Shown here: positions 37,401 to 49,400 of the stretch, in pieces
Layout of the letters: every line of letters starts with the position of its first letter
Position numbering within the stretch: the first letter of the stretch is position 1
Origin: Diphasiastrum complanatum
Lineage: Eukaryota; Streptophyta; Lycopodiopsida; Lycopodiales; Lycopodiaceae
Assembly (NCBI GenBank): GCA_029204225.1
Contig: CM055102.1
Coordinates: 44,462,484 to 44,524,483, forward strand
Length of the DNA: 62,000 nucleotides
Direction of reading: 5' to 3'
Translations under genes and position numbers: made by a program
The notes under the pieces: model-generated
What the model was told of the DNA's origin: nothing
The model's input: only the letters and a program-made list of their open reading frames with translations
Databases searched by the model: none

Positions 37401-40400
37401 TTTGATATTCTCCTTGCTTATTTATTATGATGGCTGTTCTAAGCATGTAGATGTAATGGAAAACTTTAATTTCTCTGTCTTTATGTCTTTCTGTTAACTT
37501 GCTGTAAATATCTGGAAAAGTGTTGAAAATGCTCAAAATCTGTGGACTAGGTCAAATGTAGTGCATAAGAGACTGCATGCCTTGTTTTCTTCCATACTCT
37601 GCTTTCTTTGTACTGTTCCATGACTGTTGTGTGGGTTGGAGGATATGGGTCCAGCTGATCTTGCTACAACAATCTGATAGGTGAAGCGCCGCCACCTTTT
37701 CTGGACATACGTATCTCTCCTTCTCATGATCCTATTCATTGTCTCAGGTTGGAGCAGTTTATCTCTCCGTTAGAATTATCTATTTCATTTGAATTGAAAA
37801 TCAAGTTTTTGTTGCTGATTTGCTGGACATAATCACAGTTCTTGGCTGAAATTTTGACTGCATGCATGTATAGTTCTACTGTTCAAGTTCTCCTGGGAGT
37901 TTGTTATGTGACAGTTTAGAGGAACTGTGCTGTATGCCTTTCCCTTTCAGTTGATAAGTTTTTGGCTATAAATTGTTGAGATTTTTTGAAATTAGGGTGG
38001 GGGTTCAAATAAATGTTACAAAAACATATGGTGTAGAGTCAATGTCAGGTCCTAGGTAGCCTTCAAGCAAGTTGCTAGACTTATGTTTCTAAAGGATGGC
38101 ACCAATGAATGGTGCAGTTGATGCTAAGGAGGAAAAAGATGTTGAGGAGCTGCAGATAGGAGTCAAGGTAAGGACTAGACATTGATTCTTGGACCTTGAT
38201 GTCATGTAGCATCTAAGATCATTTGTGTCTTTTGTGTTATGTTTGATCGATTTTCTAGATATAACATCAATATGTGGCATCTGATATGAGTCAATTAGTT
38301 TCTGTTTCATATACTGTGTTTAATTCACTTCAATTGAGGTATTTATGTGCCTTAGTTGAAATATGCTGACTACATTCTCTTTCTTTGTTTGAATCACTAC
38401 TTTTCAAATTGGAATCAGCACCCATGAAATTTCCAGTAAATTTTTGCTTCAGAGTAGAATTGTAAATCCCCAATCAGTTTAGGAGGATATATGGGTTGGG
38501 ATTACCATCTTGTTTGTTGAATTTAAGCAACCTCTTGCCAACCTTGACATAATCTCTTTTTTCCTAGGAGGAATTCAACTTTGTGACAAGGATGACAGTT
38601 GGGATGAGTTATTGTAGGATGAATTAGAAGAAGACCTAAGATAATGTTGATGTCGAGAACAAACTCCTTGTTTTATTGGTATATTTCTTTGCGTTGCAAC
38701 AAATTGCAACCACATACTTTAGTGCTTGTGTTAGCCTCCTCAATTCCTTTGAGTCATATCCTTGCAAACATACACCCTAGTTGGGATACTCAATGTGGTA
38801 CCCTCATTTCATATTTATCCCCATTTGGATGCCACGATGAGGGAATTGAGATGAAGGCGAAATTTTCGAGTCCTTTGCTTCAAAATATTGTTTTCTTCTC
38901 GAGTAAAGCAACAATTATCAGCAAAGTACAAATCAATTCTAGAGATGCTAGAGTTACAAGGCGTCTTGAACGAATTCCCTTCATCTTTTTCCCGTTTCTT
39001 GCTACATGACTTGGCTCCATGCAATTAAAGCACAAATTGTCACTTCTGGCCTTGGCGAAGGTCTCATGGTATATCGAGGATCATTCCTGCAATCCAACCT
39101 TTGCCTTTTCTTTTCCTTTCTTTGAAAAGAAATAGGACTTCTTGCCCTTTGCCTCGGGCTGTCCAGTAGGCTTTGACTTAGCCACTAAATGAGTATTAGT
39201 GTATAGCTTGACATGGCGAACTGCATCTTTGAGGGTAAGAGGCTCCTTTCTCCTAACCTCTAACTAAAAATCCTTGGGTAAGCCCAAGATGATATGCAAT
39301 TTAACCAAGGCAGGATCTGTTCTAGTAGCAAAACAAGAATATACTTCATGGTTTTCTTGCAAATATGCATCAAGGGGGGCCGCTTTCCATTTGAATCGTC
39401 GCATACTGTCGATAGAAATTGAGGTCATCAAGGATAGGTAAGAAGGCCACCTTGAAAGCCTTGCAAAATCCTCCCATGTCTTGGGGACTTTTGGCTTCCC
39501 ACGAATAACTTGCCACCAAGTAAAAGGCTCTACCTTGCAAGTACATGGCAACCATATTGATGTTCTTGGTGTCTAGCAAATCATGCATAGTGAATCGTCC
39601 ATCAATCCAACGACATTAGGAGATCTATCCTTCTTATCACCTATGAAAAAATTAGGAGTGAAGAAAGGGTGGTGCAAAGCTTGCCTTGTCTACACCAATT
39701 TGTTCAACTCTTGTTGTTTCCTATTATGCTTTGCCTGCATGCCAATAATCTATTGTTGTTGGTTGTTGATAGCCATCATAATGAGTATCATGGACAATGG
39801 TAGTGCCAGTTATGAACGTAGCCACGGCTGATCTAGATTTAGTCTATGAAAGCATCACATAAGCAAGACTTAACCCTAGAAAGCAGGAGAGAGAAAGCTT
39901 AAAGAGACTAAAGAAGGAGATCATATCATAAGCCAAGTAACAAATGACACAGAATCCCTACTTATAGCCAAGAGGAAGCCCTAAAAGGAAGCTTCCAGTG
40001 GCTAGGGCCAAACTGAGAGGGAAAATAGTGCGCCCTCCAAGAAGGCCCCCACTCTCAGTAATATGACCAAATAACCAATATAGTGAATCATAGGGCCCAA
40101 GGCCAATAATATGGTCTAAATGTCAATAATAGGGCCCAAGGCCAACCATATAGTCTAAATGTCAAATAATGAATAAAAAAGGGCCCAAAGCCTGCCTATG
40201 CATAAAGTAAAGTAAATGTAAATGGACATGGCGAATGTAATGAGCCGAGTCCATAACTCTCCCCGACACAAAAATAAGACCCAACTGCCATAAAGGACTG
40301 GATCAAGTAACAGCAAACCCTGGAGGATCAACTGGAATAGCATCTGGTGTAGTAACAACTGGAGCAACAGCTGATGTAGAGGAATCAACAAGTGCGGCAA

Positions 40401-43400
40401 GAGCACGAGCCTGATCCGCAAGTGACGGTGTATGATAAAAGACATCAATAGGCTCTCATGTGGCCTCCTCAACAGGTCGACCATCCCACTGGACTAGGAA
40501 CTGAATCTGCCGGCGGCGTCGACTATGATGCAAACGCACCTGAAGGATAGCAGCAGGTAATAAAGGAAAGAGATCCAGTGCAGTAGGAAACTCAGCATCA
40601 CGAGGAGCATCATCCTCAATAGCAGCACATAATAAACTGACATGGAATATATCACAGGCACGTGTGGAAGCAGGAAGCTGAAGACGATATGTAACTGGAC
40701 TAAGAACCTCCAATATACAATAAGGCCCATAATAACGTGGTGCAAGCTTCTCAGTAGAAGCATGGCCCTGAATAAAATGATGATGTGCAAACCGTAGGCG
40801 TAGATATACCATATCACCAACATGAAACTCAACATGACGTCGATGACGATCAACTGAAGCCTGATAACGCTGCTGGACCTGCTGCAAATGGGAACTGGTC
40901 TGGAGAATAAGTTCGCGAGCACCTGATAGAAATGAAGACAGTGTCACAGGTGTATCCTCGGGAGGAAGAGGAATACCAGGTAAAAGAGGTGCATAACCAT
41001 GAGATAATAAAAATGGTGCAACGCCGGTGCTGGTACTAACAGAGCTGTTATAGCTATACTTTGCCAAACATAAGTGCTGATCCCAATCCTTCCCTGAAGG
41101 AGTAACAAAATGGCGCAAATAATCCTCAAGGATCCTGTTAAGGACCTCAGACTGCCCATCAGAAGTAGAATGATAAGCAGACCCCATAAAAAGCTGTACA
41201 TCCAATATACGCACAAGCTCTGTCCAGAACAATGATCTAAACTTACTATCCCGATCAAAAAGGATAGTACGAGGAAACCCATGTAGGCGAAATATCTCTG
41301 AAAGGAACAAGCGTGCACACTGCTCTGCTGTGATAGTACTGCGGACGGGTATGAAATGTGCCTGTTTCAAGAACCTGTCAACTACCACCATACATGAATC
41401 GTGACCACGACGGGTGCGGGGAAGGCCAATGATGAAGTACATAGAAATATCAGTCCACTGGCGGTGAGGAATAGGCCAACTCTGAAGCAAACCAACGGAC
41501 TTAGCACGGGAGTACTTATTACGTAAGCAGAAAGGACAGGTACGAATAAGTACAACAAGCTCTTTCCTAAGGGATGGCCAATAGAAATGATCCTTAAGAC
41601 GAGCATAAGACTTCTGAAAACCAAAATGACCCCCAACTGGGGACGAATGAGCATCCGACAACAACTGAGAACGGATACCCAAAGAACTAGGAATACAAAG
41701 AGAACCATAATGATAAAGACGGTGGTCAACAATGGAATAAGCTTGATGAGGTGAAGACGACATAGGTGGAGCAGAACTATAAACATCACGAAAATCAGAA
41801 CATGTAAGATAAGCAGATGGAAGATCATCAAACCAGGAAGGGATCGTGGCAACAAGGGTATTCAATAAAGCAGGAAGTCTAGACAATGCGTCGGCAGCAG
41901 TGTTAGCACGGCCAGGACGATACAAAATAGAAAAATCAAAAGATTGTAAAAACTGCAACCAACGAAACTGACGATCACTAAGATCACGCTGGGAGAAGAG
42001 ATAACGTAAGGACTGATGATCAGTAACGATATCAAAAGGAACACGGTACAGGTAATGGCGCCACTTCTTAAGAGCATAGATAATGCCAAGAAGCTCTTTC
42101 TCATGGACAAAATAACGTTGCTCATAAGAGCGTAAACGACGCGACTCATAAGCAATAATACACTGAGACGGACGAAGCAAGGCACCTAAACCAACATTAC
42201 TAGCATCGGTCTCAACAATAAATTTCTGATCAAACTGTGGTAAACACAGGACAGAGGCCTCCACAACAGCACGACGAAGAGTGTCAAAGGCGAACTGACA
42301 ATCAGAAGTCCAAACAAAAGCACTAGACTTCTTCAAAAGGGCATGAAGAGGGGCAGCCACAGTGGCAAAGTGAGGAACAGGACGACGAAGGTGAGTAGCG
42401 AGACCAAGAAACATACGAACATGGTGGACATCTGTGGGAATAGGCCAATCAGCGATTGCCCGAACCTTATGAGGGTCCAAACGAATACGACCATCACAAA
42501 TGAGAAATCCTAATCTCAACAACAGCAAAGGAACACTTAGAAAGTTTAGCAAACAACTGGTGATGAAAGCAATTGAAAAACAGATGAAAGATGTAACACA
42601 TGCTCATCAAGAGTCTTACTAAAAACAAGAATATCATCAAAATAAACTAAAACACAACGACCAAGGAGAGGACGCATGATGTTATTCATCACATTCTGGA
42701 ACGTAGGTGGACCATTAGTAACACCAAAAGGAAGAACACGAAACTCATACAAACGAAGATGGGTACGAAACGCAGTCTTGTGTTCGTCCGAAGGATGCAT
42801 CCTAATCTGGTAATAGCCGGAACGTAAGTCTATCTTAGAGAAAAGATGAGAGGTGCCTAACTGGTCAAAGAGATCATCCATGTGAGGAATAGGATACTGC
42901 TTACGGATAGTTAACTTATTGAGGGCACGATAATCAATGCAGAGGCGTTTGGAACCATCTTTCTTACTGACAAGGAGAACAGGGGCACCAAAAGGACTGT
43001 GACTAGGAACAATAAGGCCCTGATCTAGTAAAGCAGTAATCTGAAGCTCAACCTCATCACGCTCAGACTTAGACATACGGTAAGGAGGCCGGGAGGGAGG
43101 AGCAGAACCAGGACGCAAATCAATATGGTGGTTCACATCACGTAATGGTGGTAGCGTCGTAGGTTCTGAAAAGACAAATGCATACTGATGTAATAAGTCA
43201 GAGATCACCTGAAGAACAGCTGCTGGAGGAGAGGTAGTCACTGGAGAATCTGCTGCAGCACGCTGAACACATAATAAAGCTGCACAATGAGCCTTAGGTA
43301 GGTTGTGGATAAATTGCTTCCCGCTGATCAGCTGGAAAGCTGCCTGAGAATCAATACCAGCAAGTGAGTGGGTCACTGCATCATGAACAAATGTCAATGT

Positions 43401-46400
43401 CTGTTGAGCTAGGTCCAAAGTAACCGCTCCCAATGAAGCAAACCAATCAGCACCAAGGATAAGGTCATAGCGCTCCAGAGGAATGATATAAAGATCTGCC
43501 TGTCCAGAAAAATCACCAATGCGGTAGGATAATCCCTGAAACATCTGAGAACTAGGAAATGAGTGAGAACTGGCAACCTCGACTGTGAGATGCTGTGGAG
43601 CAGGAATAGGTGAAGCGCGTATCCGGCTGAGAACATAACTGCTGATAAAGGAATGAGTGCTGCCGGTATCAACTAAAGCAATATACTCACGACCAGTAAT
43701 GCGCACACGTAGCCGAATGGAGCGAGGACCGGGGCACCTTGTCCAGGTAGCATAAGCAAGCTGAGCATGGCAAGTAGCAGGAAGTAAATCAGTAGAAGGC
43801 TCAAGAGATAGATCAGGCTCATCAGATATATGAATGTAGATATCGGACTCATCTGGGGTAGTGCCCTCATGGTAGAAAACAACAGTAGAAGTAGGCAGGG
43901 GCTGGCGGCAATCACGGGCAATGTGGTCAGGACTCTTACAACGAAAGCAAAGATGCTTCTGCTGAATGTCAGCGAACTCTGCAGACGTGTAACGTTGGAC
44001 AAAAGCAGGATGAGGAGGCGGAGGGCGAGGAGCGGGAGAAGTAAGAGAAGAGGTCGGGACGACAGTGGAGGGGGCAGATGGGGCCGGAGATGGTAGAGGT
44101 GAAAGAGATGGACGGGTCGGGAAAAGCAAAAGGGAGCAAGAGTAGGGTACTTATGCTGTAAAGTACTAGCAAGGGACATGGCCTCAACAAGTGTGGGTGG
44201 ATGGAAAGAAGAGACATCGTATCGTAAAGCACCACGAAGTCCAGCAATGTAGCGAGAAATAAGCTCGGTGGGCTGAAGATCTGTAAAGAGGTAGGAAAGG
44301 TCCATAAACTGATCTGTATAGGAAGAAAGATCACCAGTCCGAGTAAGACTACGGAATATATCACGCTGGCAGCTCAGCCACTGAGGGTCAATCATAGCAT
44401 GATGAAGATCACGACGAAAGGTAGGCCATAACTGGAGACCGTCCCGATCAGGGTCAAGTCGGTAGACCCGCCACCAAGTGGCAGCACGTCCATCTAAATG
44501 TAAGGCGGCTAACTGGATCTTCTGAGGATCAGTCTTAGGGTAAATCTGAAAATAAGTATCAAGCTTTGCAAACCAATTCTCTAACAAGTTCCCATCAGAG
44601 GAACCAGAATAGGTGGCAAGCTGTATCCGATCACGAAAATCTCGAGCAAAATGTGGCTCAGGAGCTAGATGTCGTGGAAAATGTGACTCAGGAGCTGTAG
44701 GACGTGGAAAACCGGGTGGTGGGTTAGGTGGAAAATGAGGCCCACCGCCAAAGGAAGTAGGCGAGGATGGAAGTCCAAATGGAGACCCAAATGATGAATG
44801 AACAGGGGCTTTGCCAGGTCCATGTGGCTGTAAGAAATCAATCTGTGACTGCATAGTGGCAAAGCCGGTCTGTAGAGTGGTAAAACCGGTCATCATTTGG
44901 TCGAAACGACTACTGAGGAGAGTAAGAGAGTCATGCATATCAGCAAACTGTTCATCTAAAGGTCCGGAATGACTCGCAGGTGTAGTGGGTGAGCTAGCCA
45001 TGAGGAAGAAAAAGTAAGCGAGAAAAGAAATGTGCTAAACAATTGGACGAACTGAAGGAGAGGACATAAGTCGTCACAACAGGCACGCCAACGAAAAGAC
45101 ACAATAGAACTCGCGATGTAAGATGAACGGAAAGGACAACTAAGTAAGAAATACCTCGTAACCGCAACCGGAAGTGAGCTGAAAAATAGCGGCGATATGT
45201 CGAGGTACCGGGCAGCCTCCAAAAAAGATGCTAAGGGCCCGACAACGTGGAGTAAACGGTGGGTAAAAGTATGGGAAACAATAATGGACTATGGGGCTGG
45301 AAAGGGAGCAGCCAAGGAAAGGAAGTGATAACAAAAAGGAGGTATGGGCAGCGAGGAAACAAGGCTGAAAAATCAGAGTTCGCCCTTCAAGGGTAAAAAA
45401 AAAAAGTTTGCAATAAAGATGGGGAGCAATCCCGATGCGCGATGAAGTTGGGTGGGAGTGGCTTTCTAAGCATCTAGGCGTGTTTGTATTGTCCGGGGTA
45501 GAGTTGCGAACACAGACAGCAGTGTAGGAGGGTGAGCTGAAATTGAGGCGGATGTAGGGCGCCAGCTATGGTGGAGTGTGGGCGTCCAAGAGAGGTAGTA
45601 AACTGCAAAAAAAAAAATTGGATCAAAAAGATGGGTTGATAGGGCGCTAGGAGTGGCTGATGGAAGGTGGCGAATAGGGGCAGCAAAAAGCGGAAGTTTT
45701 CAGCAAAGGAAGGAGCAGTAGGGCGCTGGTCAGCAAGCATGAGGGCGCCCAATAGGGCAGTAAATAGGAGGCAGTAGGGCGCCCAAAATAGGGGAGGAAA
45801 AAGGCTGAAATAGTAGGCAGCCAGCAAGAGGGCGCTAGAAATGGGCAGCAAGTGGGCGACTGTCCTCCTTCGATCCGTCGTGAAAATCTGCAAGACAAGT
45901 GTGGAGAAATGCTGAAGATCCGGCTGAAAAATGGTGAAGATCCAAGCTGAAGATGGGAGCCCTCCTGTGAGAGAAAAATCTGCTCAATGGAGATGCTCAG
46001 GAAAGTGCTTTGATACCAAGTTATGAACGTAGCCACGGCTGATCTAGATTTAGTCTATGAAAGCATCACATAAGCAAGACTTAACCCTAGAAAGCAGGAG
46101 AGAGAAAGCTTAAAGAGACTAAAGAAGGAGATCATATCATAAGCCAAGTAACAAATGACACAGAATCCCTACTTATAGCCAAGAGGAAGCCCTAAAAGGA
46201 AGCTTCCAGTGGCTAGGGCCAAACTGAGAGGGAAAATAGTGCGCCCTCCAAGAAGGCCCCCACTCTCAGTAATATGACCAAATAACCAATATAGTGAATC
46301 ATAGGGCCCAAGGCCAATAATATGGTCTAAATGTCAATAATAGGGCCCAAGGCCAACCATATAGTCTAAATGTCAAATAATGAATAAAAAAGGGCCCAAA

Positions 46401-49400
46401 GCCTGCCTACGCATAAAGTAAAGTAAATGTAAATGGACATGGCGAAAGTAATGAGCCGAGTCCATAACTGTGCCCATAGCTTAAGCCACCACTTTAGCTT
46501 GTTTGGCTGGTTAGGATCCATAGTTAGAGAAATAAAAGAAGATGGAACACTTGCAACGGAGGAAGATACTCAGAACGTCAACCACGACATCAACTGAAGG
46601 TAACATGCAAGCTACATTGATTTACTATTCACATCACTCTCAAGAGACCTTCTTCTTCCCCAAGAGTACCCTTTGTGGTATTGTCCATGGCTGCCACAAT
46701 CATCTTGAAGAGTAAGCAAGGATCTAAGGTGGCTACCTACCCCCTCCCAAATGCATGGGTTCAATAGGCAGCAAGGGGCGCATTGGGCCAGCTAGTTGGC
46801 TAGTTGCCAATGTGGCACTGGCCCCCCCTCGCTATAAGCCTAGCTGGCGCACTTGCCTCACTAGCGATTTGCATTCAACCAGTGCAACTGGCTAGCAGTT
46901 GGCAGCGTTGTAGCCAACCTAGCTACAAGTGCATCGGTTGGCCAACTGCGTAATTGGTTGGCTGGTCACTCCCCGATCCATCATTTTCTTTTTTCCAAGG
47001 AAAAGGAAGAAAAAACAAATCTAATTTAGGGTTATGCAACAATTCTAATATTTTTCTTTCCAAAAAAACACTGGAAAATTTAGTAGTTCGCCAAGGTGGA
47101 TCAATCAGACTTGTAACATGGTTTACAGTAGTTTTGATATCAACTGTTACAACTTACAAAAGCGCCAAGTGCCAGTCATCACAAAGAAACCAAATGCTCA
47201 TAATACGGCCCGCCGTAGCCAATCTAGATCCACCCTTTGTGCTCTAAGCCTGAGATTTGGAATCAACCATATCCGACTTCCATTGCCGATGACGTCTCAC
47301 GCCGCTGCCAATGCTATGATTGATCCATCTTGACTTACATGTCAGAGGAGATTTCTTGTAGCATTTAGCAGATGTGTGCATTTTCAGATTATATCAATGG
47401 GTTTGTAGAGCTTTTCAATCTGGATTTTGATCTTCTCTACATCAAGATCAGAAACATGTTACATAGCCGGGTTGTGGGGATCATTCAACTATAATGTATC
47501 CAGGAGTCCAAAACTGCATTTTACACTTCTCTTCTATATGAGTTTCTTGTCATGTCCTTTGGAGTCACTAATGTACCTCCTACTCTATGAAATGTCTTGA
47601 ATAATGTGCTTAAACTTTTACTTGGCATTTGTACCCTAGTTTACTTTCATGGCATCCTTGTTGAAGTGTCACTTGAATGCTAATATTGACCGTCTATGAT
47701 TTGGCTTATGCCTTGTTAATGTTCACCAACGCCAAAAAGTCCAAGTGTTCAGCTTTAGTTCTTGAGATAGAATTCCTAGAGTTTTTGGTTTTAAAAGGTG
47801 TTGTATATCATGCTTGAGCTTTTAAAAAATATAGTCTTTACAGTCTTTTCCTACACATACCAACTTTCATAGTGTTGTTTTGTTTCTAGGTTTTGCCACA
47901 CTTCGGTCAATGGCCTACTAAAAAACATCCTAACAATGTTCGCGGGAGGCCGATGATAAAATCCATAGAAATGTGTCTAATATTGATGAGGAGGCCATTA
48001 TCAATGGCTAACAGTCAATGGCCTACTAAAAAACATCCTAACCAAGGCAGTAAGGGAAGATGCCACAATAGCCATACGAGGAATGGCCTCCTCATCAATA
48101 TTAGACACATTTATGTGGATTTTATCATCGGCCTCCCGCGAACTTGGAGGGGTCATGATGCTTGTTGGTTATTGTATACTAGTTTTCAAAGCATGCGGGT
48201 TTATTTATTTTCTTGGTCTTATTTCAAATAAAGTAGAGCCATGTGCATTACTAATAACTATTTTTGTCAAAGATCTTGGCTACATAATGCTACTTGCTCC
48301 AGTTTCAGTGGGTACTAGGTTCCGTTTTGAATCATGAGTAGAGCTCTTATACCTAACATTCAAGTATTGATGGGTTAAACTTATCATTTAGCCTGTTCCT
48401 AAGAGGAACGTTGCTTTTTTCTTCTTTTTGGGTTTTCTTTGTGAATTATTTTTGGTGTCTTAGGGGAAAAAACAAGCCTTGGAAATTTTAAAAAAATAGT
48501 GATAGATATTAGGGTATTAGGAACTCCAACTAAATCTTCTCTCTACATAATACATGTCTCGTCTAGTTATTAGAGGATAATTAAACTTCTTTGATCATAA
48601 AAGTTGAAGGCAGTCACTACAATCCTTAGTTGCCCGTTCCGGAACGGAACACGTTCCAGAACGCGTTCTGTTCCGGAACGATGCCCTCTAAACAAAAATA
48701 AAAAAATACCTATTTTTTACAAAGGATAAATCTCATATAAATAATTAAAATAATTAAAGTTATATTAATATCGTTCCGACCAGGAACGTTCTGGAACGTA
48801 CGGAACGGAACGTTCCGACCCATTTTGGTCGGAACGGGCTTCTAAGCTACAATCTACAATATGGTAATTGGGCGAGCCTTTACTTGTACATTCCCCATTG
48901 CACTACAAAGCTATTCTAGTATACTGCCAAAATTGGAAATCTAGTTTGTGGTGATTTAAGAATAAAATGTAAGAATTTCTTTTGCATGAAGTATGGAAAT
49001 AGTCGGGTGGGAGTTTCTAACTGGTGCTTGTCTATTTGAAGTTTTTCTTATTAGTTATTGTAGTGTTTTTTGAAAAAGTAGTTCATATGTGCTCAAGGTA
49101 GCAAGCTAGAAGAAGAGTCGAGGATTTTCTTTTTTAACCATTGTTAATGCCATATGAGATTAAATTTTCAACTTACTGCATGCATTCAAGAATGACCAGT
49201 ATCATTTTTTTGACATTGAACCTGTCAATTTCTGTGCTCTCCAACTTAGTATGTGAGAAATGTGACAATTATCTGTGCTTTCCAACTTAGGAATTGTCAC
49301 AATTAATCCTTATAGATGTCCCAAGAACTGAGGTGAATGCTATGCTCACTATATTTGTGTTTCCAGAATGCATAGTCTTTGTTAATTTTGTCTATATACA

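Larger units (their letters stand above)
29956..38117 (+). other. FKBP intron 1 (8.2 kb)
   Basis: It runs from GTATCC to GGTGCAG. It contains a gypsy-type LTR with primer-binding site (32888-33396), a TC microsatellite (34387-34426) and an exon-like block (36201-36287). Other open frames are short and unrecognised. The acceptor's pyrimidine tract is poor. Confidence 0.75.
39808..46469 (-). mobile_element. Recently inserted Ty3/gypsy chromovirus, 6.66 kb
   Basis: Two 451-bp LTRs (39808-40258, 46019-46469) differ at 2 positions by eye. The 5-bp duplication GTGCC flanks them. The primer-binding site TGGTATCAAAGC abuts the right LTR on the minus strand (46018-46007), and a polypurine tract GTCGGGGAGAG abuts the left one, so it runs on the minus strand, opposite to the FKBP gene. 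It carries gag, protease, RT, RNase H, integrase and a C-terminal chromodomain-like segment. LTR ends are AGTTATG...CATAACT rather than TG...CA. Despite near-identical LTRs the coding region is broken by two frame changes and a stop, so this copy is not autonomous. Confidence 0.95.
47400..48330 (+). pseudogene. Gypsy pol relic (reverse transcriptase and integrase pieces) with rearrangement
   Basis: About 47510-47665 reads as gypsy RT with [21 protein letters not shown] and [10 protein letters not shown] where active copies have Y[LV]DDIL. About 47720-47800 resembles the following AKLSKC segment. From 48110 [16 protein letters not shown] matches the integrase core. Stops and frameshifts are frequent, and the stretch between RT and integrase is replaced by the inverted and direct repeats described separately. 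Confidence 0.75.

Noticed and set aside
43830-44096. 88-codon + strand ORF rich in Arg/Gly
   Set aside because: Antisense shadow of the Pro/Ser-rich chromovirus gag linker.
40494-44364. Several 100-157 codon hydrophobic minus-strand ORFs inside the chromovirus
   Set aside because: Shifted-frame shadows of gag-pol; their Leu/Phe-rich, membrane-like look comes from the base composition.
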